Positions 15,853-23,107 of a DNA stretch of 64,000 nt are shown here, piece after piece; position 1 is the stretch's first letter, and every line of letters starts with the position of its first letter. The position numbers were made by a program, and so were the translations under genes. Below the pieces are notes generated by a model. The model was not told the DNA's origin, searched no databases, and was given only the letters and a program-made list of their open reading frames with translations. The stretch covers positions 1 through 64,000 of the forward strand of contig NZ_CP100605.1 in NCBI RefSeq assembly GCF_031202265.1, in the 5' to 3' direction. The stretch comes from Bradyrhizobium sp. Ash2021 (GTDB taxonomy: Bacteria; Pseudomonadota; Alphaproteobacteria; Rhizobiales; Xanthobacteraceae).

Positions 15853-16165
15853 CTACAGGATGCCCCAGGCCCGATAGCGTCCGCGTCCGGTCGCCTCGTG
15901 CAGGCCGAGCTCGGCGACGAAGGTTTTGAGCCGAACGGGGCGTGATCCCGAGCTCCACCGCGATCATGCCGGCCGAGACGATCGGCCGGGTCAGCACGTA
16001 GTCGAGGAGAGCCGGTAGTTTTAATGCCAGCAGCCGGGAGGTGGAGGGGCGGCCGTCAAGCTTGCGCGCGGTGGGCCACGGGTCGTGGTCCTTGAGCCTA
16101 GACTCGGCGGCAGCCGTCATCGCGTCGAGCTGGATTGCGAAGGCCGCCAGGCCGCGTCGCGCTAG
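15853..16165 (-). pseudogene. RHE_PE00001-family protein, C-terminal fragment
   Basis: Minus-strand sequence closely resembles the 3' third of the intact gene at 23108-24274 (LLDYVLTRPIVSAGMIAVEL, LKDHD, and an end near the PGIL-type terminus). A one-base shift after the NLRR segment breaks the frame and the N-terminal two thirds are missing. It is a second, dead copy of the same gene. Confidence 0.75.
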
Positions 16166-16167
16166 GG

Positions 16168-16431
16168 TCAGAGAAAATCTTGCAGCCGTGCGAGTTCAAT
16201 GACATGCGCGGCCGATAAGACCTCGGTAATTAGTGGGGGCTGCGGCGCCGTATGGATTTCATATAAGTGACGCGTCGTTCCAGGCTTGGCCATGAACTCC
16301 CGTATGCTTGCCGCCAGCGTTCCTTCAGCCACCATGTATGGACCCGTGCCGTCATTGCGACGCGCATTGTTCAGCGAGGGCCATTTGCGAAGGATGGCAG
16401 GAACGTCAAATTTAACGTGAGGTTCGGTCAT
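16168..16431 (-). CDS. Small hypothetical protein paired with DUF6088 gene
   Basis: 87 aa, MTEPHVKFDVPAILRKWPSL, GTGPYMVAEGTLAASIREFM, then RHLYEIHTAPQPPLITEVL. It starts immediately after the DUF6088 stop (ATGAATGACC), so it is translationally coupled to it. It occupies the toxin position but has no AbiEii nucleotidyltransferase motif. Unknown; it could be a replaced or very divergent partner. Confidence 0.6.
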   Translation of the reverse strand: MTEPHVKFDVPAILRKWPSLNNARRNDGTGPYMVAEGTLAASIREFMAKPGTTRHLYEIHTAPQPPLITEVLSAAHVIELARLQDFL

Positions 16432-17082
16432 TCATTCATTCGTCGAGTCGGGCGAACTTATCCATCGCGCACCGGACGTGTTGGCGATAGAGACGAGTGT
16501 CGGCCGCATCCAAGCGGGCGCCTGAACGGCGCTCGTGGCGAGTGTTTTCTTGTCGCTCGCTGACAGCCGGAGGGCGGCGACGCGAGCGACGTCGCTCGCC
16601 CGCACCAAGCCGAGATGCCGCAGCGCCTGAACGACCGTGCCGGCGGGACTGCCCGGAGCGATCAGGTGCTTGGGCGAGGCGTGACGCAAGTCGACGACCC
16701 GTCTGCCGAACACGACGCGGCGAGACGGACCATCGGTCAGGTAGGTGCTCTTAGCCGGAATCTGGGTGGACAGGCCGAGAGCGTTCGCCGCGCGGGCGCC
16801 GGCGATCTGCACTTGCGAGCCGGTCTCTCGGGCGAGCGCATGCGCGACGTCATCCGGAACGGGCGAGAGCGGGCCGAGCTTCGGATGCATCTTGGGGAAG
16901 TCGTAGAGGCCACGCGCTAGGCGGCGCAGCCGACCGCTTTTGGCCAGGCGGGACAGCGCCTGATCGACCGCCGCGCGTCCGGCCATGTCGAGGAAGTCGC
17001 TGGGCGTAAAGACGCCGCCGCGCCCGCCTGCGCGGGCGCGCCTCATGATCCTGTTCGGAACCGATATGACGGTCGTTTTCAT
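16432..17082 (-). CDS. DUF6088 (AbiEi-like) antitoxin
   Basis: 216 aa from ATG 17082. Winged-helix N-terminus (GGVFTPSDFLDMAGRAAVDQ, ALSRLAKSGRLRRLARGLYD), then the DUF6088 core (GSQVQIAGARAANALGLSTQ, YLTDGPSRRVVFGRRVVDLR, AGTVVQALRHLGLV). AbiEi-type proteins repress their operon and neutralise an AbiEii nucleotidyltransferase. Its own operon carries only a small unknown partner. Two bp upstream of the start is the 30-bp inverted repeat 17084-17113, identical in layout to that before the next AbiEi at 19214. Confidence 0.8.
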   Translation of the reverse strand: MKTTVISVPNRIMRRARAGGRGGVFTPSDFLDMAGRAAVDQALSRLAKSGRLRRLARGLYDFPKMHPKLGPLSPVPDDVAHALARETGSQVQIAGARAANALGLSTQIPAKSTYLTDGPSRRVVFGRRVVDLRHASPKHLIAPGSPAGTVVQALRHLGLVRASDVARVAALRLSASDKKTLATSAVQAPAWMRPTLVSIANTSGARWISSPDSTNE

Positions 17083-17083
17083 G

Positions 17084-17113
17084 TGTCAGAAAATAATATG
17101 CCTTTTTCTGACA
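17084..17113 (-). promoter_or_regulatory. AbiEi-type operator, 10-10-10 inverted repeat
   Basis: TGTCAGAAAA and TTTTCTGACA arms with a 10-nt spacer containing a TATTAT-like -10 box on the minus strand, 1 nt from the start codon. Autorepression by AbiEi binding to inverted repeats is established for AbiE systems. Confidence 0.65.
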
Positions 17114-17114
17114 T

Positions 17115-17288
17115 TCAAGAACTGGTGCAGCCTTGCCGCCAGCTCGGCGATGAGGCTTTCGCCTTGGGATCGCGGTCGCAGAGCTCGCCGCCGAAACGTC
17201 GCTTCCTTAGCAGCGTGACGATGGTTTCGTCTACGCCGCGCTCGTCTGCCTCTTGCTTCGTCCCGACAGCTTCCTCCAACTCCCTCAT
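17115..17288 (-). CDS. Small ORF coupled to abiEii, possibly frameshifted
   Basis: 57 aa from ATG 17288, which overlaps the abiEii stop (ATGA). MRELEEAVGTKQEADERGVD, then ETIVTLLRKRRFGGELCDRD. The other frame continues as ESLIAELAARLHQFL, which looks like a more natural ending, so a frameshift around 17150-17180 is likely. Third gene of the AbiE operon or a relic of one. Confidence 0.4.
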   Translation of the reverse strand: MRELEEAVGTKQEADERGVDETIVTLLRKRRFGGELCDRDPKAKASSPSWRQGCTSS

Positions 17289-18364
17289 CGCGCTGCCCCG
17301 CTTTCGCTTGCGCCATTCCCGTTCAGACGCGTCTCCAGCGAGCTGATGCTCTCGAGCACGGCCTCGAAACCCGGTGGGTCACCGAAGATCATGCCTTGCA
17401 TTGCCCTGTAGTCGACGCGCAACTGCTCGATCATCGCGTTATGCGGGCTGAGCGCGAACGAGCCGGGCGCAGCACTCGCGAGATCGAAGTCCGGTCGATT
17501 GAAGAACATCCGGGTATGCGCGACGCAGTCGGCGCCGAGCGCCGTCTCAGCGATAGCGGCTTCGCCGACCGGGCCCCCGGCGAGTAGGTGCAAGTCATAA
17601 TAATGACGGGACACGCGTTGGCCGCCCCCGCGCAGCTCGCCGCGCTTGTCGAACCACCGTCGCAATCCGTGGAGGATGACGACCTTGTCCCAGAAGGTGC
17701 GTTCGGGATCGACCGTCCGCACAGCCGGCACGGTCAGGTCAAGCGCCGGCAGATCATCGTCGACATAGGGCTTGATCGGCACTTCGCTGTTCGGGTCGAG
17801 CGCGGATTTCGCGCCCGACTCGATTTTGATTGCCGCCCGCACATAGTCCGATCGGGGTGTCGCGGCGGGATACCAGATCAGCAGGGTCTGTCCGTCGGGA
17901 TCGGCGTCGTCCGCTTCCACCCGCGCCGCGCCGGCATCGAGGCCGGCGGCGTGGAGCTGTTTCTGCAAGATGACGGTCAACTCGGCACGCAGCGGGTCGT
18001 TGATATAGGCTTGGCAGGCGTCCTTTATCGCCTCGAGACGCGCCCGACGTTTCTTACCGCTTAGGGCGTCGAGCTCCTCGATGGTCGCCGGCTCGCCGAT
18101 GTCGTCCCGAAACACCGTAACATCGATGTCTTCGGAGAAGCGGTTGATCAGACCGAATCCCTTGGACAAGGAGGTCCCACCCTTGAAGAGGAGGCGGGCT
18201 CCTCCCTCTTTCAGGCCGTAGAACAAGGCATCAAGAGTCCAGCAGACCCAGAAGTCCTTCTCGATGTTCTGGGATGCCGTGCCGAGGCGTTGCGCCGTCG
18301 TATCGAAGGCGCTCAACATCGCGTCCGACCCGGCGGCGAGAACCTCATCAAATGCCGGGTTCAT
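17285..18364 (-). CDS. abiEii: AbiEii-family nucleotidyltransferase toxin
   Basis: About 359 aa from ATG 18364, whose codon overlaps the end of the upstream AbiEi gene. LLFKGGTSLSKGFGLINRFS and EDIDVTVF give the DNA polymerase beta-type GG[ST]SL...[DE]xD nucleotidyltransferase motif; later RTFWDKVVILHGLR and HYYDLHLLAGG are conserved AbiEii features. The family transfers nucleotides (to tRNA in studied members) and stops growth, as a bacteriostatic abortive-infection toxin. The frame stays open 204 nt further upstream and would encode a hydrophobic helix; I prefer the coupled start. Confidence 0.88.
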   Translation of the reverse strand: MNPAFDEVLAAGSDAMLSAFDTTAQRLGTASQNIEKDFWVCWTLDALFYGLKEGGARLLFKGGTSLSKGFGLINRFSEDIDVTVFRDDIGEPATIEELDALSGKKRRARLEAIKDACQAYINDPLRAELTVILQKQLHAAGLDAGAARVEADDADPDGQTLLIWYPAATPRSDYVRAAIKIESGAKSALDPNSEVPIKPYVDDDLPALDLTVPAVRTVDPERTFWDKVVILHGLRRWFDKRGELRGGGQRVSRHYYDLHLLAGGPVGEAAIAETALGADCVAHTRMFFNRPDFDLASAAPGSFALSPHNAMIEQLRVDYRAMQGMIFGDPPGFEAVLESISSLETRLNGNGASESGAAR

Positions 18365-19214
18365 GCCTTCGCCGCCCGGGTTGTCCCACGCTTGGCGGTT
18401 CGCTTTTTCTGGGTCGAGAGCGGTTTCCGCTTGGGACGGTGACGGCAGCCTGATGCTGATCATCGTCACCGTCCCTTCTTCTTTGTCGATGACGATCATG
18501 ATCTGCACCCATATGATCAGCATCAGCAGCAGCATCGCGATCATCATCGATGTGCCGACGACGAGCACCGGTATCGCCTTCGACGAGTGGCTTGAGAAAC
18601 ACCCACATCCATGTCGACAGCGCCGTCATACCGGCAGTGAGATCGGCCTTGAGCGGCGGTCCCGCGGCCGGATCTTCGAAGAGCTTGCCGAGCTTGCGCT
18701 TGACCTGATCGCTCTCCCCTTCCCGTACCAAGACATCGCGCAGCCAGTGAAGCGCCTGGACGACGCGCATCGCCGGTCGCCCGGCCCAGAACAGCTTGCT
18801 GGCTGCGGTCGGACGGAAGGTGATCGTCACGTTGCCGAGTTTGATCGCGCGGCGACGAGCATCGGTGTGCACCACGACTTTGGCCGGGACGGCGTCAGTA
18901 AGGCCCAGATCGTTCGCCGCGGTCATGCCGTCGACAAGCATCCGGGTTTGGTCGCGTCGCCCGACGGCGTCGATAACCGAGCGCGGATCGGGCGGATTGG
19001 GTTTCTGGGTGAGCTTGTTGAAACCAGGCTGATCGTAGAGGCCGCGATCGATCCGTCTGAGGGCTTCGGCCTTCGTCAGCCGCTGCAATGCCTTGTCGAC
19101 GGCGTCCCGCGAGGCCAGATCGACGAAATCACGGGGCGTCCAGACCTTGCGCGGGACGTCCGCATGGATGCGGTCGAGCATGGCTGTCTTCAGATCGAGC
19201 GAGTCGGTTTTCAT
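18348..19214 (-). CDS. DUF6088/AbiEi antitoxin with unusual C-terminal tail
   Basis: 288 aa from ATG 19214. Winged helix (VWTPRDFVDLASRDAVDKAL, QRLTKAEALRRIDRGLYDQP) and DUF6088 core (RMLVDGMTAANDLGLTDAVP, VVVHTDARRRAIKLGNVTIT, MRVVQALHWLRDVL). The normal domain ends near residue 205; the remaining 80 or so residues are His/Asp/Arg-rich low complexity (RRRHIDDDRDAAADADHM), then Ser/Pro/Arg-rich. The end overlaps the abiEii start, so the pair is coupled. The tail may be a frameshifted or inserted segment. Confidence 0.82.
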   Translation of the reverse strand: MKTDSLDLKTAMLDRIHADVPRKVWTPRDFVDLASRDAVDKALQRLTKAEALRRIDRGLYDQPGFNKLTQKPNPPDPRSVIDAVGRRDQTRMLVDGMTAANDLGLTDAVPAKVVVHTDARRRAIKLGNVTITFRPTAASKLFWAGRPAMRVVQALHWLRDVLVREGESDQVKRKLGKLFEDPAAGPPLKADLTAGMTALSTWMWVFLKPLVEGDTGARRRHIDDDRDAAADADHMGADHDRHRQRRRDGDDDQHQAAVTVPSGNRSRPRKSEPPSVGQPGRRRHEPGI

Positions 19215-19243
19215 GTCCGAAAACTGTAGCTCTTTTTCGGACA
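19214..19243 (-). promoter_or_regulatory. AbiEi-type operator, second copy
   Basis: TGTCCGAAAA and TTTTCGGACA arms, 10-nt spacer, positioned at the start codon exactly as at 17084-17113. The consensus of the two is TGTCNGAAAA-N10-TTTTCNGACA. Confidence 0.65.
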
Positions 19244-19245
19244 GA

Positions 19246-19383
19246 ATGGCGGCCGAGGGCGCCGTCGCCGCCTACGAGCAGGTCATCGGCGAGGCCTGGA
19301 AGCCTTTCGAGCGGCAGGTCGAACACGCCGGTGAAACCGTCACCAAGAAGGCCGCTGTGGCCCAGATGGCGGCTTTCGAGTAG
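19246..19383 (+). CDS. Conserved 45-aa protein, copy 2
   Basis: MAAEGAVAAYEQVIGEAWKP from ATG 19246, ending in AQMAAFE. Homologous over its full length to 10801-10938. It begins immediately beyond the AbiEi operator, so its own promoter was probably lost or replaced when the AbiE locus joined here. Confidence 0.5.
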   Translation: MAAEGAVAAYEQVIGEAWKPFERQVEHAGETVTKKAAVAQMAAFE

Positions 19384-19388
19384 CCGCC

Positions 19389-19460
19389 AAGGCGGGGCTT
19401 CGGCCCCGCCTTTCATACCTCGCAACTCCGCGGGCCGGTCATGAGACCGGCCCTTTTTTT
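19389..19460 (+). terminator. Double hairpin terminator, copy 2
   Basis: GGCGGGGC/GCCCCGCC (19391-19410) and GGGCCGGTC-ATGA-GACCGGCCC with TTTTTTT (19432-19460), matching 10945-11017. Confidence 0.75.
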
Positions 19461-19473
19461 GTCGCTGGCGGAC

Positions 19474-20040
19474 ATCCCCTTCCTCAAAGCCTATACCGTC
19501 TTTTGCGTCGATCAAATCGATGGCTTGCCGGAGCATTATTACGGTCGGCCGGCCGTTGTCGCATCAACGATCGAGCGCGACGCGCACGCCGACGCTTTCT
19601 TTGCCAACACCGGCGCGATTGTTCGGCACGGCGGCTCGATGGCGTTTTACGCGCCCTCGTCCGATCACATTCAGATGCCGCCGATCGAAAGTTTTCGCGA
19701 CACGGCCTCTTATGTCGCCATCAGAGCGCATGAGACAGTGCATTGGACCGCTCCTGCGCACCGCGTCAATCGCGATCTCAGCCGTTACAGCAAAGATCGT
19801 AGTGAGCGTGCACGCGAAGAGTTGATTGCCGAACTCGGGAGCTGCTTCCTCTGCGCGGATATCGGGATCTCTCCCGAACTCGAACCGCGGCCGGATCATG
19901 CTAGCTACCTCAAGTCGTGGTTGGAGGTATTATCTAGTGAGAAGCGCTTTATATTCTCGGCTGCCGCGCATGCGCAACGCGCCGTCGCCTATCTGTACGA
20001 CCTGCAGCCGAAGGCAGCAGGCGTCGAGGAGGCGGCATGA
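19474..20040 (+). pseudogene. ArdC C-terminal domain only (truncated copy)
   Basis: From about 19472 the sequence encodes DIPFLKAYTVFCVDQIDGLP and continues to the ardC stop, almost identical to the second half of 11235-12161, including HETVHW. The ssDNA-binding N-terminal half is deleted, with the break directly after the terminator. The frame is open from 19441, so a 199-aa metallopeptidase-only protein could be made, but no ribosome binding site is seen. Confidence 0.8.
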
Positions 20041-20658
20041 TGAGCGCACAGCTCGTCGACTCCCGCCGGCGCTCGACGGCCCTTGGTTATCCGGCAATCG
20101 GCGCAGAGACCCCGGAACGTTGTCGGCTGCGCGGCGGCCTTCCCCGCGCCGACTGTCGGGACCCGAAACTTGGCCCTGCTTGCCTTGCCTCGGGGAAAGA
20201 TGGCGCTCCGGCGTTCGACGGGTCGTCGCTCTGCCGAGCAAATATCGCTCGCGGCCTGCGGTCTCACGTTGCGAGCCAGCGGACTCTTGACGACCAAACG
20301 ACGCGATCGCCTCCTCGGTTCGGACTTCGACCCACGAGCCTGACGGGTTTGCCAGATGCGTGCGGTCCGCGGCCGGTTCTGTTCGTGATCACGGCTTCGA
20401 TGGTCGCTGTCGTGTCGTCGGGCCGTTTCGGTTGGCTCGCCCACGTCGTCCTCGATTTGGCATGTCTGACCGAAGGTCGTCGTCGCTTAAGCGCCGTCTC
20501 GCTCTTACCCCGCAACAGCCGGTTGCGACTTTCTTCCCCTGGCCGCTGCGCGTCCATTCCTCGCGCAGACAAGAAAGTCGCGCCCTGGCTGCCCTTTACT
20601 GCGTGTCGGCCCCTGCGGGGTGCGGGTCGATCGCCTTCGGTCTGTCGCCAGCCATCGA
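20041..20658 (+). other. Conserved leader of DUF736, copy 2
   Basis: Homologous to 12162-12776, with the best conservation in the last 450 nt. One frame is open from 20037 to 21161 straight through DUF736 in the wrong frame; it lacks family resemblance and is not called. Confidence 0.5.
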
Positions 20659-20677
20659 GGCCGCGATGGGCGCGGCC
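20659..20677 (+). promoter_or_regulatory. Leader hairpin upstream of DUF736 copy 2
   Basis: GGCCGCG-ATGGG-CGCGGCC, ending 23 nt before the start, identical to 12777-12795. Confidence 0.6.
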
Positions 20678-20700
20678 CGAGAAACTGAAAGGACACGACA

Positions 20701-21012
20701 ATGGCAACCATCGGCACCTTCACCTCGAATGGCAACGGCTTCACCGGCTCGATCCGCACGCTGACGCTCAACGTCAAGGCCAAGCTGGTCCGCGTCGAAA
20801 ACCCCTCCGACAAGGGTCCGCATTTCCGCATCCTCGCGGGCACAGTCGAGCTGGGTGCCGCCTGGCAGAAGACCGCCAAGGACACCGAGCGCGACTATCT
20901 CTCGGTCAAGCTGGACGATCCGAGCTTCCCCGCTCCGATCTACGCCACCCTGATCGAGGTCGAAGGCCAAGAAGGCCTCCAGCTCATCTGGTCCCGTCCC
21001 AGCCGCGACTGA
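20701..21012 (+). CDS. DUF736 family protein, copy 2
   Basis: 103 aa with the full DUF736 pattern ([57 protein letters not shown]) and the same GAAAGGACACGACA before the ATG. Intact. With copy 1 and the fragment at 13946 it marks a repeated segment able to support homologous recombination. Confidence 0.92.
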   Translation: MATIGTFTSNGNGFTGSIRTLTLNVKAKLVRVENPSDKGPHFRILAGTVELGAAWQKTAKDTERDYLSVKLDDPSFPAPIYATLIEVEGQEGLQLIWSRPSRD

Positions 21013-21025
21013 GGGCCCGCGGCAA

Positions 21026-21049
21026 CGGCCTCGCCGAAAGGCGGGGCCG
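21026..21049 (+). terminator. Hairpin after DUF736 copy 2
   Basis: GGCCTCGCC-GAAA-GGCGGGGCC followed by GCTTCT. Confidence 0.6.
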
Positions 21050-21327
21050 CTTCTGCGTGGACACCGCCAGCACATCGGCGCGCGCTCGATTCTCGGCGAC
21101 AGGTTGCCGGCGACGGAGGCTGCCGGTTGAGCGCTTGGCAGAGCTCATCGCCGCGGGCTGAGGCCACCGCGCCGATCGCGAATTATGCCGTCAACCGCAC
21201 TGGCGTCTATTGCATGGCGTTGACGGCAGGCCACACCGCTCCCAGTCCGGTTGAAACCCGAATCTCAGAGCGCCCCGCGCCGCACTTTTCAACGCGAACC
21301 TGCACGGCGGTAAAGGACGATCGATCA
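21050..21327. other. Intergenic, no gene recognised
   Basis: Short frames only. Contains an inverted repeat CCGTCAACCGC ... GCGTTGACGG around 21188-21224. Confidence 0.35.
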
Positions 21328-22251
21328 TCAAGGCCTGACAGGGCTTGCCACTTCCGGTGTCCACGGCCCGCTCGGCCGCCAAATTCGTTCTTCCTCCGAT
21401 CCGTCGACCAGCGGCATCAGGAAGACGCGCAGATCGGCGACGGTAACGGCGAAAACATCCGGTGCGGCGGCCATCCGGTCGCGGCCAAGGAAGGCGCGCC
21501 ATTGAGCGGCCCATGCCTCCGCATATTCATCGGTAAGGCCAACAGGAATATCGGACGGAAGCACTGCTGCGCGTCGTTCGAAGGTCCGCTGAACGGCCTC
21601 GGCAAGGGCGGACCGGCGAAGCTCGAACGTTCGGGAGATCACCCAGAGATCATAGAAATCCTTGAGCCGGCTGTTGGCCACGCCGAGCGTAACCAGCGCC
21701 TCGAATTTCTCGGCCACCACCGTCTCGACAGGATAGGCCCGAAGATGCGGCGCCGGCGCGTCCAGCAGCGCGGGATAGTCGATCTCGACGGCCGCAGGCG
21801 TAATCGCGTCTCCAAAGCCAATGTCGACCTGGATCGAAACACGAGCCCCCGCGATGGTTGCCGTCGTACGGACCCGCACGCCACCATATTCCGCCTCGTC
21901 GCGGATCGGGGCCGCCGTCAATGCAACGATGTCAAACGTCACGCCGTCATCGGCAACCGGCTGCGCACAGATGGACCGGAAGGTTTCGGCAATGGCCTCG
22001 GCATCGTTGTCGCCGTTGCCAAGCAGATCCAGATCTCGCGTCGGCCGGAACGGGTCGGTGACCCAGGTTACGAAGAGCATTGCTCCTTTGAGGATGAAGC
22101 GGTCGCGATGCGCTGACACGCTCAGCCGGTAAAGCAGGCGCTCGAGCGCATATCGCGTCAGGAGAATCTGAAAATCCGATCTTTCGGCGCGTGCCCGATC
22201 AAGGAGCCGAGCTCGCACCGATGCGCCGATGTTGCGGGGCTCACGCGGCAT
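21328..22251 (-). CDS. abiEii: AbiEii-family nucleotidyltransferase (third AbiE module)
   Basis: 307 aa from ATG 22251, overlapping the AbiEi stop by 11 nt. MPREPRNIGASVRARLLDRA starts the family's N-terminus; RFILKGAMLFVTWVTDPFRP and TRDLDLLGNGDND hold the KGAxL...RxTxDxDLL nucleotidyltransferase motif; VVAEKFEALVTLGVANSRLK and DFYDLWVISRTF are conserved. It belongs to a different AbiEii branch from 17285-18364. Confidence 0.88.
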   Translation of the reverse strand: MPREPRNIGASVRARLLDRARAERSDFQILLTRYALERLLYRLSVSAHRDRFILKGAMLFVTWVTDPFRPTRDLDLLGNGDNDAEAIAETFRSICAQPVADDGVTFDIVALTAAPIRDEAEYGGVRVRTTATIAGARVSIQVDIGFGDAITPAAVEIDYPALLDAPAPHLRAYPVETVVAEKFEALVTLGVANSRLKDFYDLWVISRTFELRRSALAEAVQRTFERRAAVLPSDIPVGLTDEYAEAWAAQWRAFLGRDRMAAAPDVFAVTVADLRVFLMPLVDGSEEERIWRPSGPWTPEVASPVRP

Positions 22252-22861
22252 CGGACACCATCGCTTCGACGTAAGGGCGCATGGTCGACCAGACCCGCGC
22301 CTTGCGCGCGTAACACCAGAGCTGGTCCGGCTTGCACCGGCGGCGGCGGAGGCCCTCGCGCAGCCCCTCCATTGCGACGTCGAGACCGACCTTGGTGCGG
22401 TAGCGGAAGCAATCGACGATTGTCCGCGCGGGATCTGTGATGGGAACGTCGACATTCTCGATGCTGTGACGCTCGACCCCTTCAGTCAGCGCCGACCCAG
22501 TGAAGCGCACGAACCGAATCGGCGGGTATTTGATCTTGGGGCGCCAGGCAGCTCGGTCGATCGCCATCCATACTGCCGATGGCATCTGCAGCGTCAGTTC
22601 GTGGTATTGGAGCGCCGAGATCAGGCAGATCACCCCCTTGGGAACCAGAACAGCTGCTTCGGCAAGCGCATGGGCGGCCTCGACCTGGGTGTCCGGGAGC
22701 TGGTAGAGGCCGCGCGCCGGGCGGACGACCGCTTCCTCTCGGACGAGACGGGCGAGGGTTTCCGGTCCAATGCCCTCGGCAACGAATTCCTTCAGCCGGA
22801 GCATTCCCCGAGCCTTCAGGAGATCGAGCGCGCGAAGTCGCTGGGCGTTGGTGGATGTCAT
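22241..22861 (-). CDS. abiEi: AbiEi-family antitoxin (third AbiE module)
   Basis: 206 aa from ATG 22861. N-terminal winged helix (RALDLLKARGMLRLKEFVAE, ETLARLVREEAVVRPARGLY, QLPD), then the AbiEi C-terminal domain (GVICLISALQYHELTLQMPS, VWMAIDRAAWRPKI, VPITDPARTIVDCFRYRTKV). Typical transcriptional-regulator-type AbiEi. The 10-10-10 operator of the two DUF6088 loci is not present upstream; TAGTTTGAACTATAGCGG at about 22887 may be its control region. Confidence 0.87.
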   Translation of the reverse strand: MTSTNAQRLRALDLLKARGMLRLKEFVAEGIGPETLARLVREEAVVRPARGLYQLPDTQVEAAHALAEAAVLVPKGVICLISALQYHELTLQMPSAVWMAIDRAAWRPKIKYPPIRFVRFTGSALTEGVERHSIENVDVPITDPARTIVDCFRYRTKVGLDVAMEGLREGLRRRRCKPDQLWCYARKARVWSTMRPYVEAMVSDAA

Positions 22862-23107
22862 GATAGGTGACGTTTCCTCTGGTAGTTTGAACTATAGCGG
22901 AGGTTTTATCACAACATTACCGGCTCGGAAATTCCAATTTCGCGAGGACCATTGACTGTATTGTCGTCCTCGGCCCGAGGCACCTTTTCGAAATCACAAA
23001 GAAACGCGAATCTTCCGTCTGAAATCTTTATACAAATTTCGGACAAAACGGTCGGCGACACCGGTCGAATCGCACCGTCCAGGGCATGCTTGGGAGGGAA
23101 AAGTTCT

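Noticed and set aside
20037..21161. 374-aa plus-strand frame over the DUF736 copy 2 region
   Set aside because: It reads DUF736 in the wrong frame; the homologous region at 12162-13130 does not keep this frame open.
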